Source of the DNA: Candidatus Calescibacterium sp.
GTDB taxonomy: Bacteria > Calescibacteriota > Calescibacteriia > Calescibacteriales > Calescibacteriaceae
DNA length: 64,000 bases
Assembly (NCBI GenBank): GCA_025060505.1
Contig: JANXBU010000004.1
Span: 1 to 64,000 of the forward strand
Direction of reading: 5' to 3'
A model generated the notes under the pieces. The model had not been told where the DNA came from. It saw nothing but the letters and a program-made list of their open reading frames with translations, and made no database searches. Each line of letters begins with the position of its first letter. Within the stretch, counting starts at the first letter, position 1. The translations under genes and the position numbers were made by a program. Shown one piece after another: positions 20,562 through 29,876 of this stretch.

Positions 20562-21740
20562 ATGACAGTCATACTGAAAGAAAGAATAAAAATACTTCTG
20601 ATGTTCTTTAAAAGTTTTATCAGAACAAAGATATTGAAATATCCAGTTCTATATAATGTAAAAAAAAGCAGACACAAAAAGAGAGTTCTTTTAGCTTACC
20701 TTGTTCCACCATTCCTCGGCAAATTAAAGAATATGCATCACAATGAGATAAGAAATCTCCTTATAGCTAACGCACTTGATAAAGCTGGATTTACCATAGA
20801 TGTTATCGATGTGAGAGCTCCGCAGAAACCTAAAATCAAAAAATATGATATGATCATTGGTGAATGGATAGATTTCAAAATAAAGCTCAACATAAATGAT
20901 TCAGTGAAAATATTTTTTGCATCCGGTAAAGATCACAGAGAACATAACCAAACTTTGAAGAGAAGATATGAAATGCTTATGAGAAGAAGAAATGTAAAAC
21001 TAAATCCACTGGGTTTACTCCCAGAAAGAATGCCATATGTAGAAGTTTCAAACTACATCATAGGAATCGGGAATAGATACACGATAAACAAATCATACGA
21101 AAGATATTCAAACATAAAAAAAATATTCACATTAAACAACCATATTTATAAAGATACAAAAGTCATAAGAAAAAGAAAACCGGAATCCAAAAATAATTTC
21201 ATGTTCATATCGTCTTTTACACCGGTAAGAGGTGGGTTGGATCTTCTGCTTGAAATATTTCCAAAATATAGAAATCTTAACCTCTATATCCTAGGATACT
21301 TTTCACACGATAGAGATTTCTGTCAAATATATAAAAAAGAACTATTTGAAACACCAAATATATATCCTATTGGATTTGTAAATGTACTTTCCGATGAATT
21401 TTATAGGATCGCTGAAAAATGTAGATTTGTGATAGTTCCAACATGCTCCGAAGGTCAATCTTCATCAATTCTTCAATCAGCCGGAACAGGATTAATACCA
21501 ATAACAACCAAATACTCGGGAATAGATGTATCAGAATACAAAATCGGATTTGAAATATCAGATGACATATCGGAAATAGAAAAAACCATACAAAAATGCG
21601 AGCAAATACCAGAAAAAGAGTTAGAAGAAATGAGCAATCATACAGCCGAAATATGCCAGAAGGAGTTTTCAGAACAAAAGTTTGAAGAAAGATTTTACAA
21701 CGCAATAATCGAAATTTCAAGAGCCGAAGGTATAATTTAA
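20562..21740 (+). CDS. Glycosyltransferase, GT-B fold
   Basis: The 392-residue protein has a Lys/Arg-rich N-terminus, then RVLLAYLVPPFLGKLKNMHHNEIRNLLIANAL, a weak GT-B N-terminal domain. The C-terminal domain has FMFISSFTPVRGGLDLLLEIF and PTCSEGQSSSILQSAGTGLIPITT, which fits the donor-binding region of GT4-like enzymes (the usual E-x7-E glutamates are only partly kept). It follows the flippase by eight bases and very likely acts on the same glycan. Sugar specificity is not evident. Confidence 0.75.
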   Translation: MTVILKERIKILLMFFKSFIRTKILKYPVLYNVKKSRHKKRVLLAYLVPPFLGKLKNMHHNEIRNLLIANALDKAGFTIDVIDVRAPQKPKIKKYDMIIGEWIDFKIKLNINDSVKIFFASGKDHREHNQTLKRRYEMLMRRRNVKLNPLGLLPERMPYVEVSNYIIGIGNRYTINKSYERYSNIKKIFTLNNHIYKDTKVIRKRKPESKNNFMFISSFTPVRGGLDLLLEIFPKYRNLNLYILGYFSHDRDFCQIYKKELFETPNIYPIGFVNVLSDEFYRIAEKCRFVIVPTCSEGQSSSILQSAGTGLIPITTKYSGIDVSEYKIGFEISDDISEIEKTIQKCEQIPEKELEEMSNHTAEICQKEFSEQKFEERFYNAIIEISRAEGII

Positions 21741-21860
21741 AGTAAAATTACATAAAACTTCATATACAATATTTGTATTTTATAACAGAATAGAACCAAT
21801 CTGAAGAAAATTTGGATAACAAAATTACAAACAAAATCATAAAATCTCTTGGCATTATTT

Positions 21861-21885
21861 TCTCTTTTCCGAGAGAGAAAAGAGA
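21861..21885. repeat. Perfect 9-bp inverted repeat upstream of asnB
   Basis: TCTCTTTTC at 21861-21869 and GAAAAGAGA at 21877-21885 flank the loop CGAGAGA. It lies about 90 bases before the asnB start, in the 235-base gap after the glycosyltransferase gene. No T-run follows. It may be an RNA hairpin or an operator. Confidence 0.45.
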
Positions 21886-21975
21886 TATCCTTATATCATA
21901 TTACTCTCCAAAATCAAATGATTCAAAAATCATATCAATTCGACCTGTTGATTTAAAAAATAACTTACAAGAAAC

Positions 21976-23820
21976 ATGTGCAGAATAGCCGGTTTCTGGG
22001 ATCTTTCATTCAACGGAGAATACGATATAAACAAAACCATAAAGAAGATGACAGATTCCCTGGCTCACGGAGGTCCTGACCACGAAGGAAAGTTCACAAT
22101 TCCAAACATAGGATTAGCAATAGGGTACAGGAGACTTGCCATAATAGATCTGAGTGAGAGAGGAAACCAGCCTATGACAGATGGGAGATTCTGGATAGTA
22201 TTTAACGGAGAAATTTATAACTTTTCCGAAATAAGAAAAGAGCTTCAAAACAAGGGATACAGTTTCAGATCATCGACCGATACCGAAACCATACTTTACT
22301 CATTCCGAGAATGGGGAATCGACTGCGTAAGCAAATTTTCTGGAATGTGGGCATTTGCCATATGGGATAATGAAGAAAGAAAATTAATCTTGTGCAGAGA
22401 TAGATTTGGTGTCAAGCCTCTCTACTGGTACTTCAAAGATAATCTTTTTATGTTCTCATCTGAATTAAAATCATTCCACTTTCATCCAAAATTCAAAAAG
22501 GAATTAGACTTACAAGCACTTGATGTTTTCTTTTTTCTTGGCTGTATAGTTTCACCAAAATCAATATTTAAAAACAGCTATAAACTTGAACCATCTCACT
22601 TCTTAACAATAGATAATTCTGGGAACATAGAGAAAAAAAGATATTATGACATAAGGAAATTTTACAGAGTATCAAAAATAAGGGAAGATCAAGCAGAACA
22701 AGAACTCACGAAAATAATGAAGCAAAGCTTCAAACTTAGAATGGTTTCAGATGTACCTGTTGGAGTTTTCCTTTCAGGTGGCGTAGATTCTTCCCTTGTA
22801 TGCGCGTTGCTTTCAGAAGAAGGTTTTAAACTAAAAACCTTTACAATAGGTTCAAAAGACGAACATTACGATGAGTCAAAATATGCAAGAGAAGTATCAA
22901 GAATATTTGGAACAGATCATACCGAATTCATAATTGATTTTCCGTCAGCAGAGGAAGTAGTTTATAGAATACCCGAGATATACGATGAACCTTTTGCAGA
23001 TTCATCAGCCATACCAACATATACCGTCTCAATGCTTGCGAGAAAATCTGTAAAAGTAGCACTTTCAGCAGATGGTGGAGATGAACTCTTTATAGGATAT
23101 CCAAAATATCTTCTGAACACAAATTTAATATCTGTTATAGGAATGGCTCTGAGAATTATAAACCCAGAATTATTACCCGGAAAATTAAAAAGAATCGTAT
23201 CCAAACTTCAGTTAATATCATACGGAAACTCAATAGAAGAGAAATATATCTACTCAAATATATGTTTTCTTCCAAAAACGCTTGAAGAATCGTACCTGAA
23301 TAGATATAACTCTAAAGATAGTCTAAAATATATAACAGAGAATTATTCACTTGATAGCAAAGCAGATAAAATAACAAAAGTTCAAATGCTCGATTTTATG
23401 ACAATATTTCCAGATACACTGCTTATGAAAGTAGATAGAGCTTCTATGGCCGTAGCTCTGGAAGTAAGAGAACCATTCCTAGACAACAAAATAGCAGAGT
23501 TTTCTTTGACGCTTCCATTGAACCTGAAGTTGAGAAAAAATACAACAAAATATATACTGAGAAAAATTCTCCTCAAGTATCTTCCGGAGAAACTTGTATT
23601 CAGAAGAAAAATGGGATTCTCAATACCAATAGAAAAATGGGAAGATACAAACAAGATACTTTTGAGCATTTTGTCTCCCGAGAGAATAAAAAAAACAGGA
23701 GTTCTAAACTACAAAAAAATCGAAGAAATCTTCAATTTGTATAAATCAGATAAAAAAGAGTTTTCAAGATTATGGTATCTTAGCTGTTTTCAACTTTGGG
23801 CTGAAAAATATTTGATATAA
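21976..23820 (+). CDS. asnB: Asparagine synthase (glutamine-hydrolysing)
   Basis: A 614-residue AsnB-type enzyme. The N-terminal Ntn glutaminase domain starts with Cys2 (MCRIAGFWDLS) as nucleophile. The synthase domain has the ATP pyrophosphatase loop SGGVDSS at 267-273, then SADGGDELFIGYPKY, and VREPFLDNKIAEFSLTLP near the end. In polysaccharide clusters such AsnB homologues often amidate a uronic acid or similar group rather than make free asparagine. Its position after a flippase and a glycosyltransferase makes that a reasonable alternative here. A 58-codon frame starting with TTG at 21812 overlaps its start, see findings. Confidence 0.92.
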   Translation: MCRIAGFWDLSFNGEYDINKTIKKMTDSLAHGGPDHEGKFTIPNIGLAIGYRRLAIIDLSERGNQPMTDGRFWIVFNGEIYNFSEIRKELQNKGYSFRSSTDTETILYSFREWGIDCVSKFSGMWAFAIWDNEERKLILCRDRFGVKPLYWYFKDNLFMFSSELKSFHFHPKFKKELDLQALDVFFFLGCIVSPKSIFKNSYKLEPSHFLTIDNSGNIEKKRYYDIRKFYRVSKIREDQAEQELTKIMKQSFKLRMVSDVPVGVFLSGGVDSSLVCALLSEEGFKLKTFTIGSKDEHYDESKYAREVSRIFGTDHTEFIIDFPSAEEVVYRIPEIYDEPFADSSAIPTYTVSMLARKSVKVALSADGGDELFIGYPKYLLNTNLISVIGMALRIINPELLPGKLKRIVSKLQLISYGNSIEEKYIYSNICFLPKTLEESYLNRYNSKDSLKYITENYSLDSKADKITKVQMLDFMTIFPDTLLMKVDRASMAVALEVREPFLDNKIAEFSLTLPLNLKLRKNTTKYILRKILLKYLPEKLVFRRKMGFSIPIEKWEDTNKILLSILSPERIKKTGVLNYKKIEEIFNLYKSDKKEFSRLWYLSCFQLWAEKYLI

Positions 23821-23894
23821 TTAACTCCATACTCCAGAACTAAAAATTTGCAGAAACATAATACTCTAACGATAATTCCTCTTTCCCAACAAAT

Positions 23895-25331
23895 TTATTC
23901 GTTAAACCAACTGATGACTGTATCTTTTATCATATCCACAGCTAAATCTTGTGGGAAGTAATTTACAAGTAAAGGGAGAACACTCGCGTCAAGCTTTCCT
24001 GAAATTATCCCAGACACAACTTTCTGTATATCCCTCTCCAAATCTATATCAGAAAACTCAGATTTCATCCTCAGAGCTTTTTTGGCATCTGAAATAAAAT
24101 TTTTGACTTTATTCAGGTGCACCGGACTCACGGCAAGATGAATACTCCAAGGAAATCCCAAATCCTTGATTTCCCTCTGAAGGTGAATATGCCATCCAAG
24201 TTTCTTCATATTCACAACAAAATCAAGAAGATTAATATTCTCAGAACTCAGGCAAAGTATATTGCTCTCCAAAGGGAAAAGAGAATAAAAACCCAGCTCC
24301 TGCATACCCTCTGCAATTCTGTCTCTTGCCAAAACAATATTTCTGGTCAGCTTAACATATCCGTCTTCATCCAAATACTTTATAACAGCGAAAGCAGAAG
24401 CTAGCGGACCAATAGGTCTTGAAGATAAAACAGTTTGATTAACAAGAACATATCCGGGAGAAGAAACATCAACGTAAATTGAAAATTTTTTGAGTTCTCT
24501 GTTTTTGAAAAGAACAACGGAAGCACCCTTTGGAGCGTATCCGTATTTATGAACATCCGCAGAAATAGATGTAACACCATCAACACGAAAATCAAACTTC
24601 GGAACATTTATTCCTAATCTCTCAAAAAAAGGAAGGACAAAACCACCAAGACAAGCATCTACATGAAGCGGGATTCCATAATCTCTGGTTATTTTTGCGA
24701 CATCTTCGACAGGATCAACAACACCAAAAGGCCAGTTCGGAGCAGAAACTGCAACAAGAGCTGTTCTTTCTGTTATATTCTTTCTGAGCTCATCAACTAC
24801 AACTTTTCCATCTCTCCCAACTGGAATTTTCTTGACCCCCAAACCAAGATAGTCTGCAGACTTCAAGAAAGCAGGATGAATCGTATAGGGAACAAGAATT
24901 TCGGGCTTACCAGTCTTTCCATCATTGAAGAATTTATCTCTCGCAGATTTTACTGCAATCATTATACTCTCCGTTCCACCAAAGGTAAAAGTTCCAACAG
25001 CTCCATCATCGGCATTGAAAATCTTCTTTGCGAACTTTATAACTTCTTTCTCAAAAAACATAGCACTCTTGAAAACGGTGAAATCCAAATAGTTTGATTG
25101 ATGAAACATCTGGTTTGCTTCCTTTGCTATACTCTGTAATTCAGAGTTCCCAGTTTCATATACATAGGCAAAAAGCTTTCCCTCAGAAGGATCTATATCA
25201 ATTTTCTTGGCTTCCTTGAGAAGTTTTTTTACCTCATATAACCTAGATAAACGCTTTGTTGCTGTTTTGATAACTCTCTTTTTTCCCTTCACTCTTGGGA
25301 TCATCCTTCCTTTTTTGAATGCTGATTTCAT
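23895..25331 (-). CDS. Sphingosine-1-phosphate lyase-like PLP decarboxylase
   Basis: A 478-residue fold-type I PLP enzyme whose core follows the sphingosine-1-phosphate lyase family closely: FTFGGTESIMIA at 115-126, a conserved HP in the IHPAF segment, PLHVDACLGGFVLPF at 221-235, FRVDGVTSISADVHKYGYAPKG with PLP lysine Lys262, and a SRPIG motif in the C-terminal half. S1P lyase splits sphingoid-base phosphates into phosphoethanolamine and a fatty aldehyde. Here there is a basic N-terminus (residues 1-30) instead of a clear membrane anchor. It also resembles archaeal MfnA and glutamate decarboxylases more distantly. Monocistronic by appearance; nadC follows upstream on the same strand. Confidence 0.8.
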   Translation of the reverse strand: MKSAFKKGRMIPRVKGKKRVIKTATKRLSRLYEVKKLLKEAKKIDIDPSEGKLFAYVYETGNSELQSIAKEANQMFHQSNYLDFTVFKSAMFFEKEVIKFAKKIFNADDGAVGTFTFGGTESIMIAVKSARDKFFNDGKTGKPEILVPYTIHPAFLKSADYLGLGVKKIPVGRDGKVVVDELRKNITERTALVAVSAPNWPFGVVDPVEDVAKITRDYGIPLHVDACLGGFVLPFFERLGINVPKFDFRVDGVTSISADVHKYGYAPKGASVVLFKNRELKKFSIYVDVSSPGYVLVNQTVLSSRPIGPLASAFAVIKYLDEDGYVKLTRNIVLARDRIAEGMQELGFYSLFPLESNILCLSSENINLLDFVVNMKKLGWHIHLQREIKDLGFPWSIHLAVSPVHLNKVKNFISDAKKALRMKSEFSDIDLERDIQKVVSGIISGKLDASVLPLLVNYFPQDLAVDMIKDTVISWFNE

Positions 25332-25386
25332 AAACTACAATAAAAATTACTTTGACAATTTACAAATATTCCGCTTACAAACATTT

Positions 25387-26325
25387 TCAGAGTTTTTTTA
25401 TGTCAGCAGATATATCTGGAATTGACGGTGCAAGAGTTATATACCCAGAAGATATTCTGTCTGGTTTGAGTTTAGCGTAAAGCTCTACATTATTCGGTCT
25501 TACGCCACCGGATATTTCTATTTTTATCTCCACCAAATTTTTACCAGAAAAATCCCGTATCTTCTGTATCATCTGAGGAAGAATTTCAAGAGGTATATTA
25601 TCAAGCATTATCGTTATCTTTTTCAAAATCAGCGAGATCTGCAAAGCAAACTCTAAATCCTGCTCGCTTTGAACTTCTATTTCAAATTCTTTTTTCAATC
25701 TCTCAAACTTTGACCTATTTTCTGATATGATTTTCAAAACACTTCTGATTCCTCCGACAGCCTGTATGTGATTATCTTTAACAAGTATGGCTTCGCTCAA
25801 ATTCAGTCTATGTGGAGATCCTCCACCCACAACAACAGCATATTTTTCAAGGTATCTCAAACCCGGAGTAGTTTTTCTTGTAGCACAGAATTCAACTCCA
25901 TACCTTGAACATACATCTGCCATCTTTTTCGTCTCAGTAGCAATACCACTCAGACGAGAAAGGATATTGAGTGAGACTCTTTCAAGAGCAAAAAGTAATC
26001 TTATTTCACCAGAAATTTCAAGTATTTTCTCCCCGTTTTTCACTAAATCACCGTCTTTCTTCAATCTCGAAAACCTGAATCTGGTATGCTTTTTTGAAGC
26101 AACATAATTGAAAATACGAACAACAAAATCCAAACCAGCTACAACGAAGTCCTCATGATTCTTCGAAAAGAAAATTATCTTACCTCTCCCACCAATTCCG
26201 AGAAAAGAAGTGGTTACATCAGAGAATATCTCATCTTCTTTTAGCCACCTCTCTATGCTTCTATTTAGTTCATCAAGAGCCAAAAAATTTATAGATTTAC
26301 CCACAAATAAACATAATATGAACAA
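25387..26325 (-). CDS. nadC: Nicotinate-nucleotide pyrophosphorylase NadC
   Basis: Converts quinolinate and PRPP to nicotinate mononucleotide in de novo NAD synthesis. The 312-residue protein carries FSDVTTSFLG, ERVSLNILSRLSGIAT, the TRKTTPGLRYLEKYAVVVGGGSPHR substrate site (given in two parts: TRKTTPGLRYLEKYAV, then VVGGGSPHR), ILVKDNH, IEVQS, IMLDN and IEISGG. The C-terminal SSGYITLAPSIPDISADI is like NadC rather than the molybdenum-linked ModD paralogue. No nadA or nadB is near. The N-terminus (MFILCLFVGKS) looks atypical, and a later start at a TTG within residues 14-16 cannot be ruled out; no ribosome site helps. Confidence 0.88.
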   Translation of the reverse strand: MFILCLFVGKSINFLALDELNRSIERWLKEDEIFSDVTTSFLGIGGRGKIIFFSKNHEDFVVAGLDFVVRIFNYVASKKHTRFRFSRLKKDGDLVKNGEKILEISGEIRLLFALERVSLNILSRLSGIATETKKMADVCSRYGVEFCATRKTTPGLRYLEKYAVVVGGGSPHRLNLSEAILVKDNHIQAVGGIRSVLKIISENRSKFERLKKEFEIEVQSEQDLEFALQISLILKKITIMLDNIPLEILPQMIQKIRDFSGKNLVEIKIEISGGVRPNNVELYAKLKPDRISSGYITLAPSIPDISADIKKL

Positions 26326-26352
26326 ATTTAATAGTCAAACAATTTGTAATTT

Positions 26353-28857
26353 TCAGGAAATATTTTCACAACTCCGCGATAAATCACAAATCCTACCTGA
26401 TCCATCTGCTCCCAATTCAATAGTGTATCTTTCACTAGAAACATCTGTTATCTCCTCAACTGAACCATCTGGTCTGATAGTGAATCTGCTCCTGATTTCT
26501 CTACCATCGTCTCTTACAAGTCCGATGTTCAAGATACCGGAACCATCTTCATTTAACTGTCCATCAATATAAAGCGTGCCTTCTTCGGTTTCCAATACCG
26601 CTGATATAAAAAACTGACCTGTTTCCAGATAATATTGAATCGTTATCTTTCCCTTAGCACCTGTCTCTGAGTCAGTCACTTCAAAAGTGAAGATCTGTCT
26701 TGTTCCTTCATCAACAAAATTAGTGAGTTCCGCCAATACATCAGCTTCCTGGTTACAACCAGATATAGAGCAAGTGTTGAAGTCCACATTTGAATTGCTT
26801 GGACAGAAAGTTGATGAAAAGTCATCTGTTGTTGCTCTTACATACTCATATCCATCCGATACTCTTCTTATTTCTACATAATCTCCTGTCTCTATATCCA
26901 AAACTCTTGAGCAGAAACCTGCCTCCGGGTCTGATTCATAGCTTAAGAACGCATAAAACATACTATCACACTCCCAAAGATCATCGCAAGTTGCATAATC
27001 TGAAAGTTCGCACTTGGAGTTTATATTGCTTTCAATAGTCGATACTTGCATATTCTCACATGAGCTTATATTACAACTTCCGATCTTTATTCTACACTGA
27101 GTAGGAATTCCTTCTTCATCAAATTGCTGACAAACCGTAACAGTTGATATATCATTCTCAACTAAAAGAGCCAAATATTTTTCAGATGAATAATCATATA
27201 AAGATGAAAATACCTCTCTGCTCCCATCCTCGTTGAAATCACCAGAAAAGCATGAGAACTCCTCATTCTCTGAGAAGTAACTGCTTCCAACTTGAACCCA
27301 CTGGCTTGTACAAGAAACTTCACATTGATCATTCACAGAACAATTTTCAGATACATAAAAGCTACATGAGTAATCAACACACTCGTATTTTGTAGCTCTT
27401 CCATCGCTCTCAACAATTATAGATGTGCCGCTTCCCTGATAGTACCAATTATCTACTGCAGTGTCATCCAGTCCATCTCCCGTGAAATCATAAACCATAC
27501 ACGAGTTTACAAAATCACCGAACCTTGTGTAACCTATTCTTTCCAAACCGCACGCAGAAGAAATCGAATTAACATACGATATAACAGATTCTACTAATGA
27601 TACTGTTGGATCATTAGGAAATGATACTGTTGGATCATTAGGACACGAAAAATTAAAATTACAACCTCCTTGCCCGACCTGCTTTGAAGATATATACTGA
27701 TCACATCCATCCGGTGTGCAATATGAGTATCCAAGATATAGTCCTTGTTCACCTTTTTCATTTATAAGCCAGATATTGATATATATCTCTCTATAAGTAT
27801 CCTCAACATAAACGTACTCCGGTATGTTATCTGAATCAAAGTTCTCAACCAGGCAACCCAAAGAGTCCTGTCCAGTATCATATGAAAAATATGGTTCCAT
27901 ACCAGATGATACGAATTGACAGCCAGATGTTACACCCAAAATGTAGTCTTGTGGTGAAAAGTTCAAACATCTGTTTGAGTCATAGCTTATACTCTGGCAA
28001 CTGTATTCGTCAAAGCTACATAGAAAATCCTCTGCACCACAAGTTAAGACCTTCACAGTGCTACCTTGCGGATATATGACAACGTTGTTGTAGGTCCCTC
28101 CTGATTCAAAAGAATAGACATACAGATTATCGCCATAGAAACAGCTAGCCTGACCTCTGAGCACATACGATTGAACTATATCACAGCTTGTTGTTAGGTT
28201 TCTAACAAAGTTTATAGCAGATTGCTCGTTAGATATACCCTCACAGCTCAATTGTGGAGCCCGATCACAATTTAGACTGAAGCTATCAAGACTAGAACCG
28301 TCAAAAGAAATAGACATATAAATGTCTGGTAGATCTTCTGTTGAACTATCAACATTATATCCAGATAATGAGACAGTACAGCTGCTATCAATTCCAATAA
28401 AAGAGCAGCTTTTTAGATTCAAGGTCAGATTCGAACTTCCGAAAAATGTAAATTCCTCACACACATTTTCCTTTTTTGCAAGACGAGGAGCTGACGGAAC
28501 TGGACACATGGGGCCCCCGAGCTTGCGAACTGATGGAGCTCTTGCGGTGACCATCCTACCTGTTATCAACCTGCCTGTGACCATTCTGCCTTCAACAGCA
28601 CTTGAATCTCTTGTTATGTTCCTTGCTTCTTGCGCAGCCTTTCTTGCAGAAACAGAAGATCTAACAGCTTGTGATATTTTCAGAACTGATTTCAACGAGC
28701 TAACAGAAACATCCACAGATGTCTTCTCTTTTATATTACCTTCTGTATCTTTTTTAGAACAAGATTGAATAGATAAGAACAAAACTGCTAAAGAAAAAAC
28801 GGAAAAGAAGGATACGGCCTTATGATTTATTAGACCTCGTCCCTTTTTTCCAGACAT
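26353..28857 (-). CDS. Large cysteine-rich lipoprotein with FG-GAP-like repeats
   Basis: An 834-residue exported protein. I start at ATG 28857, eight bases after GGAGG, not at the longer frame start 28893. The signal peptide ends LSIQSC, so Cys33 is a probable lipid anchor. A repeat GRMVT-GRLIT-GRMVT follows at about residues 90-104. I count about 40 cysteines, spread evenly. Short acidic motifs such as YDFTGDGLDDTAVDN, GDFNEDGSREVF and ENFDSDNIPEYVYV look like the calcium-binding loops of FG-GAP/VCBS beta-propeller repeats. The C-terminal 170 residues lack most cysteines and read as beta strands (GKITIQYYLETGQFFIS, ADGSGRI). Function unknown; a surface or cell-cell contact protein is likely. 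Confidence 0.8.
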   Translation of the reverse strand: MSGKKGRGLINHKAVSFFSVFSLAVLFLSIQSCSKKDTEGNIKEKTSVDVSVSSLKSVLKISQAVRSSVSARKAAQEARNITRDSSAVEGRMVTGRLITGRMVTARAPSVRKLGGPMCPVPSAPRLAKKENVCEEFTFFGSSNLTLNLKSCSFIGIDSSCTVSLSGYNVDSSTEDLPDIYMSISFDGSSLDSFSLNCDRAPQLSCEGISNEQSAINFVRNLTTSCDIVQSYVLRGQASCFYGDNLYVYSFESGGTYNNVVIYPQGSTVKVLTCGAEDFLCSFDEYSCQSISYDSNRCLNFSPQDYILGVTSGCQFVSSGMEPYFSYDTGQDSLGCLVENFDSDNIPEYVYVEDTYREIYINIWLINEKGEQGLYLGYSYCTPDGCDQYISSKQVGQGGCNFNFSCPNDPTVSFPNDPTVSLVESVISYVNSISSACGLERIGYTRFGDFVNSCMVYDFTGDGLDDTAVDNWYYQGSGTSIIVESDGRATKYECVDYSCSFYVSENCSVNDQCEVSCTSQWVQVGSSYFSENEEFSCFSGDFNEDGSREVFSSLYDYSSEKYLALLVENDISTVTVCQQFDEEGIPTQCRIKIGSCNISSCENMQVSTIESNINSKCELSDYATCDDLWECDSMFYAFLSYESDPEAGFCSRVLDIETGDYVEIRRVSDGYEYVRATTDDFSSTFCPSNSNVDFNTCSISGCNQEADVLAELTNFVDEGTRQIFTFEVTDSETGAKGKITIQYYLETGQFFISAVLETEEGTLYIDGQLNEDGSGILNIGLVRDDGREIRSRFTIRPDGSVEEITDVSSERYTIELGADGSGRICDLSRSCENIS
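27596..27643. repeat. 24-bp exact tandem duplication inside the lipoprotein gene
   Basis: The unit starting AATGATACTGTTGGATC occurs twice (27596-27619 and 27620-27643), duplicating the residues FPNDPTVS in frame. A recent slippage event in a surface-protein gene. Confidence 0.9.
28543..28590 (-). repeat. Short 15-bp coding repeat (GRMVT-type), three copies
   Basis: Three 5-residue units GRMVT, GRLIT and GRMVT follow one another just after the N-terminal helical region of the lipoprotein. Its positive charge and repetition suggest a flexible linker between the lipid anchor and the cysteine-rich domain. Confidence 0.75.
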
Positions 28858-29068
28858 TCTTTTTACCTCCGAGTTTATTATGCATAGTAGCAATGTTATT
28901 TCATAAAATTCAGTATTCCTTTGAGTCCCAAATCAAGAGTGTAAGCTAATTTAGTTTGCTCCGCTGCAGGAATCTGCATTGTGTAAAAGTATCGGTTCCG
29001 AAGATGAACGCAAGACAAATATATCACCAAGACAAAATAAATTCAGTAGTTTAGTTAAGTGAATATAC

Positions 29069-29740
29069 TTAATATTTTCCTCCATTATTTTTAAGAGCCC
29101 CGTTGCCCAATATTTCCAAAATTTCAAGGAACTGGAATCTATATGGAGAGAATCCTTCAGCATATTCGCAGCGGGCTTGGATACCTCTGAAGTTTGCAGT
29201 TGACCTTGCTACCTGTAGTATATCAAGGTTCCCTATATTAACCTTATAGACCTGAGACTCGTGGCACAATAAAAGTTTCAGTTTTTCGTCAAGAACATCA
29301 GATATATCTGTAAAAACATCTGGCTTGAAACTTGCAGAAGTACTCGGGACCTCATAAAACAGAAGGTTTCTTGAATATCTGGTAGCAGTTATTGCTGCCT
29401 TCGAAAGAGCATAGTGATCCTGATGAGTATCTTCATAGTAATTGACAAAAATTATGTGTGGAGAAACCTGCTTTACAACCAACTCTATTTTTTGAATAAG
29501 TTCTCTTGAATAAGAAAGAAATGTATCTTTGAATCCTCCGAATATTATCTCAGCATTAAGAAATTCTGCTGCCTTTTTTGATTCGCTTATTCTAACCTCT
29601 GGTTCGCCTCCAACTTCACCAGATGTTGCGACGAAGATATATATTTTAGCTCCGAGCTTTGAGAGCTTGAACAAAGTTCCACCACAACCAAACTCCACAT
29701 CATCCGGATGCGCCCCGAGCGCAAGCACATTCAAAGACAT
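29069..29740 (-). CDS. PIG-L family deacetylase
   Basis: A 223-residue zinc deacetylase of the LmbE/PIG-L family. The zinc-binding AHPDDVEFGCGG lies at residues 10-21 (His11, Asp14), and THQDH supplies the third ligand. Family members remove acetyl groups from N-acetylglucosamine-linked compounds; the length and pattern are like BshB of bacillithiol synthesis, but no bshA or bshC is in the window. GEVGGEPEVRISESKKAAE is the usual second block. The ATG at 29740 gives a normal N-terminus (MSLNVLALGAHPDD). About 210 bases separate its end from the lipoprotein gene on the same strand. Confidence 0.88.
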   Translation of the reverse strand: MSLNVLALGAHPDDVEFGCGGTLFKLSKLGAKIYIFVATSGEVGGEPEVRISESKKAAEFLNAEIIFGGFKDTFLSYSRELIQKIELVVKQVSPHIIFVNYYEDTHQDHYALSKAAITATRYSRNLLFYEVPSTSASFKPDVFTDISDVLDEKLKLLLCHESQVYKVNIGNLDILQVARSTANFRGIQARCEYAEGFSPYRFQFLEILEILGNGALKNNGGKY

Positions 29741-29876
29741 CTTTACACCTCCTTATTACAGTAATCAATCTTCACATCTATATCCTTAATCCTAAAATAT
29801 AAAAATAGTCAAATTTTCGTTATTTTTTTGATAAATTTGTTTTATTATTAGCATAGATAACTGATTTATATATTCA

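Noticed and set aside
28951-29163. Minus-strand frame crossing the end of the PIG-L gene
   Set aside because: Half of it is an out-of-frame reading of the deacetylase; no ribosome site and no recognisable sequence.
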